Assembly: GCF_000174815.1 (NCBI RefSeq)
Contig: NZ_ACNN01000026.1
Coordinates: forward strand, 62,001-126,000
Direction of reading: 5' to 3'
DNA length: 64,000 nucleotides
Source of the DNA: Porphyromonas endodontalis ATCC 35406
Lineage (GTDB): Bacteria; Bacteroidota; Bacteroidia; Bacteroidales; Porphyromonadaceae
This document shows, piece by piece, positions 16,944 to 26,701 of this stretch. Within the stretch, counting starts at the first letter, position 1; every line of letters begins with the position of its first letter. The notes below the pieces were generated by a model. It worked only from the letters and a program-made list of their open reading frames with translations. It ran no database searches and had not been told where the DNA came from. Both the position numbers and the translations under genes were made by a program.

Positions 16944-17969
16944 TTACTCACAATAGTGGAGCAACCAAGCCTCGGAGTATTCCGTTCCAGACTTGCGAAG
17001 GGTGGCAAGATAGCTCTCTGCCTCATCGCTTGACGTGAAGCGTTTGGCATAGATCAGGCGATTCTTTCCTTTTTTTACGGCTCCCATGGAGGCCGCAAAG
17101 GCACTATCTCTATGAGCCTCTAGGTATTCATTTACCTTGGCTTCAGTCCGAAAAGAGCCAATTATCACGTAATAATCCCCTAGAGAACTGGGTGATAATT
17201 CTTCGGATTCTGCCTGAGAATTTTCTTCTTTGCAGGTAGTTTCTGTAGAAATTTCACCCTGTTGCAAAGTTTTTTCTCCCGGAAAAATGGATGTTTGTTG
17301 CGTCTCTGTGGGAACAAAGCTCGCACTAAAGTATTCTTGTACGGGGTGGGTGGTTACCGGGAGTAGGCAGACAAGGAGCACAGCAGCGGCGGCAGCCCAA
17401 CCCACAACGCGGCGCGAAACACGAAAATGTAGGTACTTAGCATCCGACTTTTGTTGCAAGGGATCTGCTTTTTCTGTGGTGGCATCCAACTCCTCTACAA
17501 GGGGCTTTGCCTCCTCTATCGCAAGGGAAGTAAGGGTCTTTTCACTTAAACGAGGTAGGGTATAGGTGCTAAGCCCATAAGCTTCGCCATACCCAAGAGG
17601 GAGACGATTACGCTCGGGTTGGAAATCCATTTTCCCATCCGCCCCAATCATAAGACGCCCTACATGACCTATCAAGATCCCCCCAAGACGAATCATATCG
17701 CGACGAAGTTCTTCCACATCGGTATCTACCAAATTGCGTGCTCGTCGCATACTTACGTGGTAGCTCTTCGCATACAAATCATCGAGAAGTCCGTCACGCT
17801 CGCGAAGCTCCCCATTGAAATGGAAACACTCTTCCATAGGATATACCATGTACTCTGCATCACTGTAGTGAGCCGGTACATACTCTTTGATAATAGCCCC
17901 TAGCGAAGGTATGATCACACAATCGTGCAGAGCAAGCAGCTTATCAAGATGGCTTACGAGTCGGTACAT
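16944..17969 (-). CDS. HU/CCDC81-like domain plus SPOR domain membrane protein
   Basis: A 341-residue single-pass inner-membrane protein. Residues 1 to about 115 (LVSHLDKLLALHDCVIIPSLGAII ... MIRLGGILIGHVGRL) match the prokaryotic CCDC81/HU-like domain seen in Bacteroidota. A membrane segment follows (VVGWAAAAAVLLVCLLPV, about residues 188-205). The C-terminal SPOR domain (YYVIIGSFRTEAKVNEYL ... RLIYAKRFTSSDEAESYL) binds denuded septal peptidoglycan. The layout suggests a cytoplasmic nucleic-acid-like fold tethered to the division site; that function is inference. A -7 box at 18012-18019 lies 43 bp upstream, so it may be transcribed separately from the porin gene. Confidence 0.85.
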   Translation of the reverse strand: MYRLVSHLDKLLALHDCVIIPSLGAIIKEYVPAHYSDAEYMVYPMEECFHFNGELRERDGLLDDLYAKSYHVSMRRARNLVDTDVEELRRDMIRLGGILIGHVGRLMIGADGKMDFQPERNRLPLGYGEAYGLSTYTLPRLSEKTLTSLAIEEAKPLVEELDATTEKADPLQQKSDAKYLHFRVSRRVVGWAAAAAVLLVCLLPVTTHPVQEYFSASFVPTETQQTSIFPGEKTLQQGEISTETTCKEENSQAESEELSPSSLGDYYVIIGSFRTEAKVNEYLEAHRDSAFAASMGAVKKGKNRLIYAKRFTSSDEAESYLATLRKSGTEYSEAWLLHYCE

Positions 17970-18011
17970 CTATTGGTAGGAGATTCTTATTTGTTCCTTT
18001 TTTCTTTGCAA

Positions 18012-18019
18012 CAAAGATA
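18012..18019 (-). promoter_or_regulatory. -7 box for the SPOR gene
   Basis: The minus strand reads TATCTTTG, a full TAnnTTTG match, 43 bp before the ATG at 17969 in the gap after the porin gene. No clear -33 element. Confidence 0.5.
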
Positions 18020-18047
18020 GGGCATTCTTGCGAGATGGCAGGCTCCG

Positions 18048-20111
18048 TTAGTTGTTGAAATCGAAATTGATACCCAAGCGGAGAGTCATTGGATTGACGG
18101 GATAGTGAGCCAAAGACCAGCGTTTAGAGGGTTGAATCAGCATCTCTCCGGCATTGTAGAGCATCACAAAAAAGCGCACCCTTCTTAGTTTGAAGTTGGC
18201 AAAGAGATTAAGCAAGGGGAAGTTCCCAATCTTTACTTCTTGCTGATTGATAAATTGCTGCACCGCAGGTTCGTAGTAAGGGGCATAGTACTGAGTGTGA
18301 TAGTGGCAATCAATCCCCAACTGTGTGCGCATAACGCGTGCCGTATAGAAGTCTAGATAAAGTGACCCATAGGCCGCAAGGGTAGGCAAAGGCATTACTT
18401 CTTGGTTGCTCGACAGCTGATAGGCGACCTCAGCTTGCCACCCCAAAATACCCCAATGATACCGATGCTTTAGTCTCCCCTCAAGTATTTCGATGGGAGG
18501 GGCATATTGCTGGGCGCGACGTGTTGTATCAAAGTAGATCGTATTGGCAAGTGTGGCCGAGTGTAGTGAAAACTCGGTTCCCCACTGAGGAGCGGAGAGC
18601 TTCCCTCCCACTACGAGTTGTTTTGTAAAACCAAATTCATTATCCCACCACACATAGGATCCATGGTGATGACGCCATAGGTGGGGTACTCGGAGGAAAT
18701 GAAAGCGGGCATCAGCCTCAATACCAATTGGTACTCCCCAAAGCGAAAATTGGGATGATACATTACCGGAGAAGCGCATAGAGCCAATATCCGCACCCAG
18801 GACGGCAATTTCCCCTCCTGCGTCAAAGTTCAATCCGGTACCATTGTGCCGCTCAACTCGTCCTCCTATATAGGTGGCAAACTCTTTGGTTTCTTGTTTC
18901 CCAGGAATTGAGTCTTGTACATAAAACGCACGGTTTTCGAGTCGAGCATAGCCTGTAAGCCCCATCTTTACCCAGGGGCGAAATCCTTCGCGAAGGGATA
19001 AGGAAAAAGTATTGGCAAACTGAACCATGCGAGTGGAGTCCAGCGGATGGAAGGAGAGGGTATCTTGAGTTGCTCCGGGTTTCCGCCACAGATGATTATA
19101 TGTTTGCCCATAAACAGAGGGTAGCGAACTGGCTCTCTGTGCGATAAAAAGACGTACCCCACGGTCGTACGAAAAGCGATGCCCGATGCTACCAACAGGA
19201 ACAAAAAGAGCTGTATCTCGCTCCGTAATTGTGCCATTAGGGAGGGTGCTGCCCCTACGGAAGTCCCGAAGAGAGCCTAAGTTATAGCGGTGAGCCAACA
19301 TGATATGTCCTACCCACATGGCATTACCAACACCCGAAGAGTATTTAACGGGCATCTCAATAGAGCTAATATTTGTACGCCCGGATCCGTACTCTTGTGG
19401 GGAGTCTATATAGCCATCTTTTGCCAAGCCTCCGTTTTCGTTTTGCTTGATATAATTATTACCAGCCGAGGTAAATAATTCATATCTAGGGAGTAGGATA
19501 CTGGCAAAAAGTCGATAACTCACCCCACTAGAGTGGTTGGCAATGTATTGACCTCTGGAATAAGAATAGTTGAAGTCTCCTCCAAAATTGAACGCCTTCC
19601 CAAGGTTCACCGCCATGGTCATATCAAGCTCTTCCTCTCGCTGCTCTGCGGTACCATTGCGCTGATAGAGCATGTTGGTATAGGGCGATTTGGTATTGTA
19701 GAAGAGTAGGTTGTCGGGGTGGTAAAGGATTCCTTGATAAGCCGATCCAAAGCTAAAAGTGGCATAGTCGGGTTGTCTATTAAAGAATGTTTTGAAGTGG
19801 CGAGGGCTAATTAGATTGCCGGTGTATCCCATGGCAAGTCCTTTCCCCTCTACCATCTTTCGTCTATAGTAATCAAGAGCCATGGTATCGATATTGCTCT
19901 GATAGGGAGCTCCCGTGTAGGGATGCAGACGAAATCCTCGGAGGGTTTCTCCCCGGTTGATAAGCTCTATATCGCCAAAATCTTTTGCTGTACCAATTGC
20001 ATAATCAGACTGAGCCAAGAGAGCTTTGCTCGTGAAAATACTCAAGAAGATAAGGGCAAATAATAGCCTTATCCGATGAAATGGAAGATGGACTCGGTAC
20101 AGACGGATCAT
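18048..20111 (-). CDS. Putative Bacteroidota porin (Porin_10-like beta-barrel)
   Basis: A 687-residue outer-membrane protein with an N-terminal signal sequence (LLFALIFLSIFTSKALLAQS). Alternating Tyr/Trp/Gly-rich strands run throughout and it ends in LRLGINFDFNN. The pattern (GNLISPRHFKTFFNRQ, FGGDFNYSYSRGQY, FRPWVKMGLTGYARLENR, then VRFFVMLYNAGEML near the end) is that of the family usually annotated 'putative porin' in Bacteroidales. Its cargo is unknown. It follows the Rieske-like lipoprotein gene by 12 bp, so the two may be co-expressed. It belongs to the run starting at trmD. Confidence 0.8.
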   Translation of the reverse strand: MIRLYRVHLPFHRIRLLFALIFLSIFTSKALLAQSDYAIGTAKDFGDIELINRGETLRGFRLHPYTGAPYQSNIDTMALDYYRRKMVEGKGLAMGYTGNLISPRHFKTFFNRQPDYATFSFGSAYQGILYHPDNLLFYNTKSPYTNMLYQRNGTAEQREEELDMTMAVNLGKAFNFGGDFNYSYSRGQYIANHSSGVSYRLFASILLPRYELFTSAGNNYIKQNENGGLAKDGYIDSPQEYGSGRTNISSIEMPVKYSSGVGNAMWVGHIMLAHRYNLGSLRDFRRGSTLPNGTITERDTALFVPVGSIGHRFSYDRGVRLFIAQRASSLPSVYGQTYNHLWRKPGATQDTLSFHPLDSTRMVQFANTFSLSLREGFRPWVKMGLTGYARLENRAFYVQDSIPGKQETKEFATYIGGRVERHNGTGLNFDAGGEIAVLGADIGSMRFSGNVSSQFSLWGVPIGIEADARFHFLRVPHLWRHHHGSYVWWDNEFGFTKQLVVGGKLSAPQWGTEFSLHSATLANTIYFDTTRRAQQYAPPIEILEGRLKHRYHWGILGWQAEVAYQLSSNQEVMPLPTLAAYGSLYLDFYTARVMRTQLGIDCHYHTQYYAPYYEPAVQQFINQQEVKIGNFPLLNLFANFKLRRVRFFVMLYNAGEMLIQPSKRWSLAHYPVNPMTLRLGINFDFNN

Positions 20112-20123
20112 GCAAACAGAGGA

Positions 20124-20582
20124 CTAATAGCGATTGTAAACAAGGAGACCACGTGAGGTGCGCTGAGTGGCATAATTTCTAAGAGGAGCTTTTGTTGGTC
20201 CCCCTGTAGGCCCACCTCCTCCGTAGAGTATACTATAGGTACTGTGGCATTGGGGGCACTCGGCTTCCAATTGATCATTCACAAAAAGACGTACATCTGC
20301 ACTTACCTCGTGCGGACATGCAAGGTCGTAGGCATAGTAAACTCCATTCTCAAGCATACTATGGACAACGAGCAGTCCCCCAAAACCTATGGCACTATTC
20401 TCTATGGTGCGCTCTTCGATACGAAGGTAACCGGATGGTTGTCGCAATGGAATTGCCTCCGACGAGGCAAAGTCTATCTCGTAGTACACCGGTGCATCGG
20501 GTACAGTGGAACGCACATCTACCCCACACGAAGAGAGGAGTAGAAGGGTAATCCACAGGTAAAGAGTCTTAGGATGCACCAT
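20124..20582 (-). CDS. Lipoprotein with a Rieske-like fold and atypical ligand spacing
   Basis: A 152-residue lipoprotein: signal sequence with lipobox LLSSC, so the mature protein starts at Cys19. The second half resembles a Rieske [2Fe-2S] domain: ACPHE (Cys-x-His), then CPQCHSTYSI about 20 residues later, followed by a Gly/Pro-rich loop (GGGGPTGGPTKAPLRNY) as in Rieske 'Pro loops'. In true Rieske proteins the second box is Cys-x2-His; here it is Cys-x2-Cys-His, so His is shifted by one. It may bind a cluster differently, bind zinc, or be a structural relative. The neighbouring porin and SRPBCC genes do not settle its job. Confidence 0.75.
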   Translation of the reverse strand: MVHPKTLYLWITLLLLSSCGVDVRSTVPDAPVYYEIDFASSEAIPLRQPSGYLRIEERTIENSAIGFGGLLVVHSMLENGVYYAYDLACPHEVSADVRLFVNDQLEAECPQCHSTYSILYGGGGPTGGPTKAPLRNYATQRTSRGLLVYNRY

Positions 20583-20600
20583 GAGAGCATTGACTTTTGT

Positions 20601-21017
20601 TTATGTGTACTGCACCTTAGTGAGCATTTCTGCCACTTTGTCTAACCCTTCCTTGAGAGGTTTTTCTACCATCATGCGAGCAAAGAAAGGGATATCGGCA
20701 TCCAACAAAAGGACCAGCCCTGTGCTAGACTCCTCTTCCGAAGAGAGCTGTATCTCAATGCTGAGAGAGGAGGTAAGGACTGTTTGCCCTACGAGACGAA
20801 TGAGCGAATGGGGCACACGCTTCTCTACAGATAGGGCAATATCCCCAACTTTGGGCACACAGAGTGAGCAACTATCGGAGGTGATATCCTTTATTTCAAT
20901 CCCCTTGCTTTCTGCAAGCGGAGCAAGTGAACGAAGATTTTCTAGATTAGAAAGTTTGGCAAAGACAGCCTCACAAGAGGTATCAATGCCAACCTTCTTG
21001 CTTCTGAAGTCGGACAT
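20601..21017 (-). CDS. SRPBCC (START-like) family protein
   Basis: A 138-residue cytoplasmic protein with an SRPBCC-like outline: an N-terminal beta-strand (SKKVGIDTSCEAVFAKLSNLENL), a hydrophobic cavity-forming beta-sheet, and a long C-terminal helix (MMVEKPLKEGLDKVAEMLTKV). Such proteins bind hydrophobic ligands or act as chaperone-like partners; no ligand can be read here. It sits 27 bp downstream of pyrE, an arrangement that I recall as common in Bacteroidales, which suggests a conserved but unproven link. Confidence 0.75.
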   Translation of the reverse strand: MSDFRSKKVGIDTSCEAVFAKLSNLENLRSLAPLAESKGIEIKDITSDSCSLCVPKVGDIALSVEKRVPHSLIRLVGQTVLTSSLSIEIQLSSEEESSTGLVLLLDADIPFFARMMVEKPLKEGLDKVAEMLTKVQYT

Positions 21018-21044
21018 GAAACGAATTATTATTCCTCCAAAAAA

Positions 21045-21680
21045 CTATTGACGCCAATGCGCAGGATCTTTGCGCCACTCATCGAGTAGAGGTTTGAGAT
21101 CGGGTGTGATATATCCAATTTTCTCTGCTTCGGTGAGTACAGCACCATAGTTGCTTAGTGTATGCATGGGCACTTTGGCTTCGGCAAACAGCTCTTCGGC
21201 TACGGAAAAACCATGTGTATACACGGCATAGAGGGCTAATACATCAGCACCTGCCGCACGCAGAGCCTCTACCGCTTTGAGGCTGCTTCCTCCCGTAGAA
21301 ATAAGGTCTTCTACCACAAGTACTTTGCTTTGCTCGGGGAGATAACCCTCAATCAAATTTTGCATTCCGTGGTCTTTAGCTTGAGAGCGTACATACACAA
21401 AAGGGAGGTGTAAAGCATCTGCCACTAAAGCACCCCAAGAGATGGCTCCCGTAGCAACTCCGGCTATTACCTCCGTTTGAGGGTAACGATCGGCAATCGC
21501 CTTTGCCATTGCCATCTTGATATAATCGCGTGCAGAAGGGTAAGATAGGGTGCGACGATTGTCGCAGTAGATGGGGCTCTTCCAGCCTGATGCCCAAGTA
21601 AAAGGCTCATTAGGACGTAACTTTACGGCTTCGACCTCAAGGAGGTAGCGGGCAACGGTTTGTTCGGTTAGCTGTGACAT
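21045..21680 (-). CDS. pyrE: Orotate phosphoribosyltransferase
   Basis: Joins orotate and PRPP to give OMP in de novo pyrimidine synthesis. The 211-residue protein has the PRPP loop VLVVEDLISTGGSSLKAV, the flexible-loop Lys in RSQAKDHGMQN, and the N-terminal FTWASGWKSPIYCDNR substrate segment typical of short bacterial OPRTases. It lies 13 bp after trmD in the same operon. The upstream pathway step, dihydroorotate oxidation, is encoded by pyrK-pyrD at 53-55 kb. Confidence 0.96.
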   Translation of the reverse strand: MSQLTEQTVARYLLEVEAVKLRPNEPFTWASGWKSPIYCDNRRTLSYPSARDYIKMAMAKAIADRYPQTEVIAGVATGAISWGALVADALHLPFVYVRSQAKDHGMQNLIEGYLPEQSKVLVVEDLISTGGSSLKAVEALRAAGADVLALYAVYTHGFSVAEELFAEAKVPMHTLSNYGAVLTEAEKIGYITPDLKPLLDEWRKDPAHWRQ

Positions 21681-21693
21681 AATTATCGTAGTG

Positions 21694-22389
21694 CTATGGT
21701 TTTTTATTGTACTTCTCGAGGAGGTCGGGACGAAGCCTTTTTGTGCGCTTTAGCGCTTGACTCTCTCGCCAGGCATTGATTTTGGCTTCGTGCCCACTTA
21801 GTAGAATATCGGGTACGCGCCAACCTCTAAATTCGGCAGGGCGTGTGTATATGGGGGGGGCTAGTAGATCATCTTGAAATGTATCACTCAGAGCACTCTC
21901 TGCATCCCCCAATACGCCCGGTAAAAGACGCACGATAGCATCGGTCATAAGAGTAGCAGGGAGTTCGCCTCCCGTGAGTACATAGTCCCCAACAGATATC
22001 TCTCGGGTGATGAAATGCTCACGTATGCGATGGTCGATACCCTTGTAGTGCCCACATAAAATAAGGAGGTTTTCTCTAAGGCTTAGATCGTTTGCCATAC
22101 CTTGACTGAAGCGTTCCCCATCGGGCGATGTATAGATAACTTCATCGTAGGTACGCTCTTTTTGTAGGCTCTCTATGGCATTGACAACGGGTTCTATTTT
22201 CATCACCATTCCAGCCTCTCCTCCAAAAGGATAGTCATCTACTCGGTGCCATTTGTCAGTAGAGTAGTCCCGAAGATTGTGCAAAACAATCTTGGCAAAG
22301 CCCTCTCGCTGCGCTCTGCCTAGTATAGAATACCCTATGAGAGGCTCTATCATCTCCGGGAGTACCGTTATAATGTCGATGCGTATCAT
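21694..22389 (-). CDS. trmD: tRNA (guanine37-N1)-methyltransferase
   Basis: Methylates G37 next to the anticodon to prevent +1 frameshifting. The 231-residue SPOUT enzyme shows the trefoil-knot SAM site: [12 protein letters not shown] and [12 protein letters not shown], with catalytic Asp in the following segment and the start motif [13 protein letters not shown]. It heads the minus-strand run trmD-pyrE-SRPBCC-lipoprotein-porin, from a -7 box only 19 bp upstream of its ATG. It is not linked here to the usual rpsP-rimM-rplS genes. Confidence 0.97.
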   Translation of the reverse strand: MIRIDIITVLPEMIEPLIGYSILGRAQREGFAKIVLHNLRDYSTDKWHRVDDYPFGGEAGMVMKIEPVVNAIESLQKERTYDEVIYTSPDGERFSQGMANDLSLRENLLILCGHYKGIDHRIREHFITREISVGDYVLTGGELPATLMTDAIVRLLPGVLGDAESALSDTFQDDLLAPPIYTRPAEFRGWRVPDILLSGHEAKINAWRESQALKRTKRLRPDLLEKYNKKP

Positions 22390-22407
22390 ATAGTTCTGCT
22401 CTGGCTA

Positions 22408-22415
22408 CAAAAGTA
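22408..22415 (-). promoter_or_regulatory. -7 box for trmD
   Basis: The minus strand reads TACTTTTG followed by TAGCC, matching TAnnTTTG. The start point would be near 22401, giving a very short leader (about 12 nt). Confidence 0.55.
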
Positions 22416-22511
22416 CTAAGACCTACCCAATATCCGAGTACCTTGCATCAAGTGATAAGGATAAATGCATGGAGCTTGCTTTCTTCTTTTTGGGGAGGTT
22501 ATTCACAAAAA

Positions 22512-22547
22512 AGGTATCAACCGAAAAGAGACTTCCGATTGATACCT
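22512..22547 (-). terminator. Intrinsic terminator after mutB
   Basis: A 9-bp perfect inverted repeat (AGGTATCAA at 22512-22520 and TTGATACCT at 22539-22547), extended by two inner pairs. On the minus strand the second arm runs into TTTTTTG. It ends the mutA-mutB unit just before the trmD promoter. Confidence 0.88.
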
Positions 22548-22569
22548 AAAGGGAAAAAAGGGCTAGAAC

Positions 22570-24732
22570 TTACTTGTTATCACCCTCTTCGAGGAGTAAC
22601 TCGAGGCATTTTGCTGCAGAATAGGCAACGGGAGTACCCGGCCCGAATATCGCAGCAACTCCCGCTTGATAGAGGAAATCGTAGTCTTGAGCGGGGATAA
22701 CACCTCCGGCCGTTACGATAATATCGGGGCGTCCGAGACGCTCTAGTTCTGCAATAACCTGAGGAATAAGAGTTTTATGCCCGGCAGCAAGAGAGCTAAC
22801 CCCTAGGATGTTTACGTCATTCTCTACAGCCTGACGAGCCGATTCTTCTGGGGTCTGGAAAAGAGGTCCCATATCTACGTCGAACCCAACATCGGCATAT
22901 CCCGTTGCTACCACTTTGGCTCCACGATCGTGACCATCTTGCCCCATTTTTGCAATCATAATGCGTGGTTGTCTCCCATTACGTTGGGCAAATTCTTTTG
23001 CTAACTTGGTAGCATAGGCGAAGTCTTTGTCCTCACCAGTTTCTTTTGAATACACTCCGGAAATCGTTCTAACTACAGCTTTATAGCGACCTACCACCGC
23101 CTCACATGCATCTGAGATTTCTCCCAAAGAAGCGTGTAAAGATGCCGCCTTTACGGCAAGTTCTAGTAGGTTGCCTTCTTTTGTTTTGACAGCCTGAGTA
23201 ATAGCAGCAAGAGCCTCTTGTACGGCTTTTTCGTCGCGGTGGCTACGCAAATCCTTAAGGCGAGCAATCTGTTGCTCTCGCACGGCTGTATTATCAATCT
23301 CAAGTATATCGATAGGAGCTTCTTTCTCCAAACGATACTTATTTACACCCACAATAATCTGGCGATGAGAGTCAATGCGAGCTTGGGTGCGAGCAGCAGC
23401 CTCCTCAATACGCATCTTGGGAAGCCCTGTTTCGATGGCTTTGGCCATCCCTCCCATGGCCTCTACCTCCTGGATATGTTGCCAAGCACGCTCTGCAAGC
23501 TGGTGGGTAAGCGTCTCTACATAGTAGGAACCGCCCCAAGGATCAATCTCCTTGCAGATCATGGTTTCTTGCTGAATGTAGATTTGAGTATTACGAGCAA
23601 TACGAGCCGAAAAGTCCGTAGGGAGGGCAATAGCTTCGTCCAACGCATTCGTATGTAGAGACTGAGTATGCCCGAGAGCAGCTGCCATGGCTTCGATACA
23701 AGTGCGTCCTACATTGTTGAAGGGGTCTTGCTCTGTAAGCGACCATCCCGACGTCTGACTATGTGTACGAAGAGCCAAACTCTTGGGATTGGTAGCCCCA
23801 AAACCTTTGACAATCTTTGCCCAAAGCATACGTGCGGCACGCATCTTGGCAATCTCCATAAAGTGATTTACTCCGATAGCCCAGAAGAAAGAGAGACGAG
23901 GAGCAAACTTATCTACTTCTATCCCTGCGTTAATCCCGGCACGGAGGTACTCGATCCCATCACAAAGGGTGTAAGCCATTTCTATATCTGCCGTAGCCCC
24001 AGCCTCTTGCATATGATAGCCTGAGATGGATATAGAGTTGAACTTAGGCATCTTTTGCGAAGTGTACTCAAATATATCCGCAATGATATGCATTGAGAAC
24101 TCGGGAGGATAGATGTATGTGTTACGCACCATGAACTCCTTGAGGATGTCATTTTGGATGGTACCTGCCATCTCTTCCAACTTAGCCCCTTGCTCTAGAC
24201 CGGCATTGATGTAGAAGGCAAGGATGGGAAGAACAGCCCCGTTCATCGTCATCGAAACGGACATTTTAGATAGAGGGATCCCATCGAAAAGGACCTTCAT
24301 ATCCTCTAGAGAGCAGATAGAAACACCCGCCTTACCAACGTCTCCCACTACTCGGGGGTGGTCTGCATCGTATCCACGGTGTGTGGGGAGGTCAAAGGCA
24401 ACGGAGAGGCCTTTTTGCCCCGAAGCAAGGTTGCGTCGGTAGAAAGCATTGGACTCTTCTGCCGTAGAGAATCCGGCGTATTGTCGGATCGTCCAGGCAC
24501 GGAGAGGATACATAGCACTGTAGGGCCCTCGTAAATAGGGAGGGATCCCCGATACAAAATCAAGGTGCTCTAGGTCTTTTATATCCTCGTGGGTATATAC
24601 TTTCTTAACGTGGATTTGCTCAGGAGTAAGCCAAGCCTCGTCTTCTATAGAGGGCATACTTTGTACCGTAGGGGTCGTAGTAAAGCCCTGCTTATCTATG
24701 TCGATAGCTGCGTAATTGGGTCTTGTGTACAT
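22570..24732 (-). CDS. mutB: Methylmalonyl-CoA mutase, large (alpha) subunit
   Basis: Adenosylcobalamin enzyme interconverting succinyl-CoA and (R)-methylmalonyl-CoA, used for propionate formation. Of 720 residues, the first about 550 form the substrate TIM barrel ([42 protein letters not shown]). The C-terminal 130 form the B12 domain with the base-off motif DGHDRGAK, then [15 protein letters not shown] and [11 protein letters not shown]. All hallmark residues are present. It follows mutA by 17 bp and is followed by a terminator. The G-protein chaperone MeaB and the epimerase are not in this window. Confidence 0.98.
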   Translation of the reverse strand: MYTRPNYAAIDIDKQGFTTTPTVQSMPSIEDEAWLTPEQIHVKKVYTHEDIKDLEHLDFVSGIPPYLRGPYSAMYPLRAWTIRQYAGFSTAEESNAFYRRNLASGQKGLSVAFDLPTHRGYDADHPRVVGDVGKAGVSICSLEDMKVLFDGIPLSKMSVSMTMNGAVLPILAFYINAGLEQGAKLEEMAGTIQNDILKEFMVRNTYIYPPEFSMHIIADIFEYTSQKMPKFNSISISGYHMQEAGATADIEMAYTLCDGIEYLRAGINAGIEVDKFAPRLSFFWAIGVNHFMEIAKMRAARMLWAKIVKGFGATNPKSLALRTHSQTSGWSLTEQDPFNNVGRTCIEAMAAALGHTQSLHTNALDEAIALPTDFSARIARNTQIYIQQETMICKEIDPWGGSYYVETLTHQLAERAWQHIQEVEAMGGMAKAIETGLPKMRIEEAAARTQARIDSHRQIIVGVNKYRLEKEAPIDILEIDNTAVREQQIARLKDLRSHRDEKAVQEALAAITQAVKTKEGNLLELAVKAASLHASLGEISDACEAVVGRYKAVVRTISGVYSKETGEDKDFAYATKLAKEFAQRNGRQPRIMIAKMGQDGHDRGAKVVATGYADVGFDVDMGPLFQTPEESARQAVENDVNILGVSSLAAGHKTLIPQVIAELERLGRPDIIVTAGGVIPAQDYDFLYQAGVAAIFGPGTPVAYSAAKCLELLLEEGDNK

Positions 24733-24749
24733 AATATTACTCTACGGAT

Positions 24750-26609
24750 TTAGATGCCAAAATGCTGATTGAAACTAGCGAGCGTAGCCAAAACGTCGCT
24801 CTTCACATGTATGTAATGCTCAATCCCCAGAGCCTCTAGCTCAGGGCGACAAGCCGGATTCCCTGCCACTACCATGGGGCATTTCCCCCCGATAGCTTGA
24901 TAGGCTTCCGGAGCATAGCTGGCGTACTCATCGTCGCTAGAGCAGAGTACTATGATATCAGCTCCCTTGCTAAATGCTTCGTCTACCCCTTCTTGGATAG
25001 AGTCAAACCCTAGGTTATCAATCAATTTATATCCGGCACAAGCGAAGAAGTTACCTGCAAATTGGGCACGAGCAAGGCGCATGGCAAGATTACCAATCGT
25101 AAGCATGAAAACCACGGGTTGCTTAGTGGCCTGCTCTGTACTGAGGCGTAAAGCCTCAAAGTCCGAAGCTCCACGGCTGAAGTCCAAGGCGAGTACATCC
25201 TCTTCCTTAGAGTGGTCTACACCACAAGAGTGGTGATGTGCTTTTGTTTGAGGAATCTTATCGTGTACCGTTTCTCCAAAGTTGGGGAACTCGTTGGTAC
25301 CGAGTAGAGACTCTTTGCGTTGTGCCACCGCCTCGTGTCGAGTGCGATTGGTTGCATTGATCTTCTCTTGTACCTTCCCGTCTCGCACAGCTCCAGCAAA
25401 ACCGCCCTCCTGCTCAATAGAGAGGAACAACTCCCATGCTTTATGGGCAATGTTTGAGGTTAGAGTTTCGATATAATAAGAGCCGGCAGAGGGGTCTATA
25501 ACCTTGTCGAAGTGACTTTCTTCTTTGAGTAGAAGTTGCTGATTGCGAGCGATGCGCATGGAGAAGTCGTCACTCGAACCATAAGGAGTATCAAAGGGAA
25601 GTACCGTGATGGAGTCTACACCACCAAGGGCTGCCGACATGGCCTCTGTTTGCGTACGAAGTAGGTTCACGTAGCTATCGTAGAGAGTCATATTCCATTG
25701 CGAAGTAATGGCATGTTGATTGATTTTTGCCACCTCGCGATACTCTTCGCCATGAGCTGCTACAATCTCTGCCCAAAGCCAACGTGCTGCTCGGAATTTG
25801 GCAATCTCCATGAAGTAATTAGAACTGATGCCAAAATTGAACTTAATACGTTTTGTTGCCTCCTCTACAGTATAGCCATCCTCTATTTGAGCAGAAAGCA
25901 TCTCTGCTCCCCACGCCAAGGCATAGCCTAGCTCTTGGGTTATGTATGCCCCTGCATTAGCGAGCATATAGGCATCTACTTGTAGTACTCGCATCCCTTT
26001 GAGGGCTTGAGCTGCTTCAACAACGCCTCGAGCCTCGGCGCGCCAATCGGGATTGCGCTTTCTACGTACAAGCTCTCTCTTGAATGGATTGTAGTCAATG
26101 GAGCCAATGACTTTGGCTGGATCGATCCCTCTACCTTGGAAGTATAGAGTAAGCTCACGAGCCAAGCGAGCGGCTTGAGATACGCAGCAGCTAAGGTTTA
26201 ATTCGATAGCTGTTGGTTCTATATCTTTTAGGAGTGCAGAGAGCCCCTCTTGGGTAATCCATGAGGCGGCAAGGGTAAATGAGGGTGCATCTACGCCTTT
26301 GAAGAGCAAATCAAGAGCTATACGATTTGCTTCTTCTGGCGAAGAGGCCTGAATCTCTTGCCGTGTGTACCATTCGTTGTTAAGTCTGGTAGAACGTACA
26401 TAGGGGTACTCGCCGGGAGCAACCATTGGGGTGAGCAATCCATTGAGGTCCTCACGGCGGTAAAACGGTTGTACGTCAAAGCCTTCCTTGGTGCGCCATA
26501 CGAGTTTTTTATCGTAGGGGGCGCCTTTGAGGTCAGCAGTAATTTTTGCTTTCCACTCTTCTGCCGAGGTAGGAGAGAAGTCTGCAAAAAGATTTTGTTT
26601 TGTTGCCAT
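24750..26609 (-). CDS. mutA: Methylmalonyl-CoA mutase, small (beta) subunit
   Basis: Non-catalytic partner of MutB: a 619-residue homologue with the same TIM-barrel plus B12-like layout but lacking the DxHxxG cobalamin-binding motif, as expected for the small subunit. Recognisable parts are YPYVRSTRLNNEWYTRQEI, FGISSNYFMEIAKFRAARWLW and ITSQWNMTLYDSYVNLLRTQTEAMSA. The C-terminal part (FAGYK-like segment, IIVLCSSDDEYASYAPEAY) keeps the flavodoxin-like fold. It is first in the mutA-mutB unit. Confidence 0.96.
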   Translation of the reverse strand: MATKQNLFADFSPTSAEEWKAKITADLKGAPYDKKLVWRTKEGFDVQPFYRREDLNGLLTPMVAPGEYPYVRSTRLNNEWYTRQEIQASSPEEANRIALDLLFKGVDAPSFTLAASWITQEGLSALLKDIEPTAIELNLSCCVSQAARLARELTLYFQGRGIDPAKVIGSIDYNPFKRELVRRKRNPDWRAEARGVVEAAQALKGMRVLQVDAYMLANAGAYITQELGYALAWGAEMLSAQIEDGYTVEEATKRIKFNFGISSNYFMEIAKFRAARWLWAEIVAAHGEEYREVAKINQHAITSQWNMTLYDSYVNLLRTQTEAMSAALGGVDSITVLPFDTPYGSSDDFSMRIARNQQLLLKEESHFDKVIDPSAGSYYIETLTSNIAHKAWELFLSIEQEGGFAGAVRDGKVQEKINATNRTRHEAVAQRKESLLGTNEFPNFGETVHDKIPQTKAHHHSCGVDHSKEEDVLALDFSRGASDFEALRLSTEQATKQPVVFMLTIGNLAMRLARAQFAGNFFACAGYKLIDNLGFDSIQEGVDEAFSKGADIIVLCSSDDEYASYAPEAYQAIGGKCPMVVAGNPACRPELEALGIEHYIHVKSDVLATLASFNQHFGI

Positions 26610-26646
26610 ATATATGTATTGTCTTTTCTATCTCAAAATAATAGGT

Positions 26647-26675
26647 CCGATACGCTTATCGGCTATGCAAAGTAA
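26647..26675 (-). promoter_or_regulatory. Possible mutA promoter and leader hairpin
   Basis: On the minus strand TTACTTTG (26675-26668) is one base off TAnnTTTG and is followed by a perfect 6-bp hairpin with a 4-nt loop (CCGATA at 26647-26652 with TATCGG at 26657-26662). It lies between the AddB-like gene and mutA, so it may be a leader element or a weak terminator. Confidence 0.35.
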
Positions 26676-26701
26676 GCACTTTATGAGCTATTAGAGATAC
26701 A

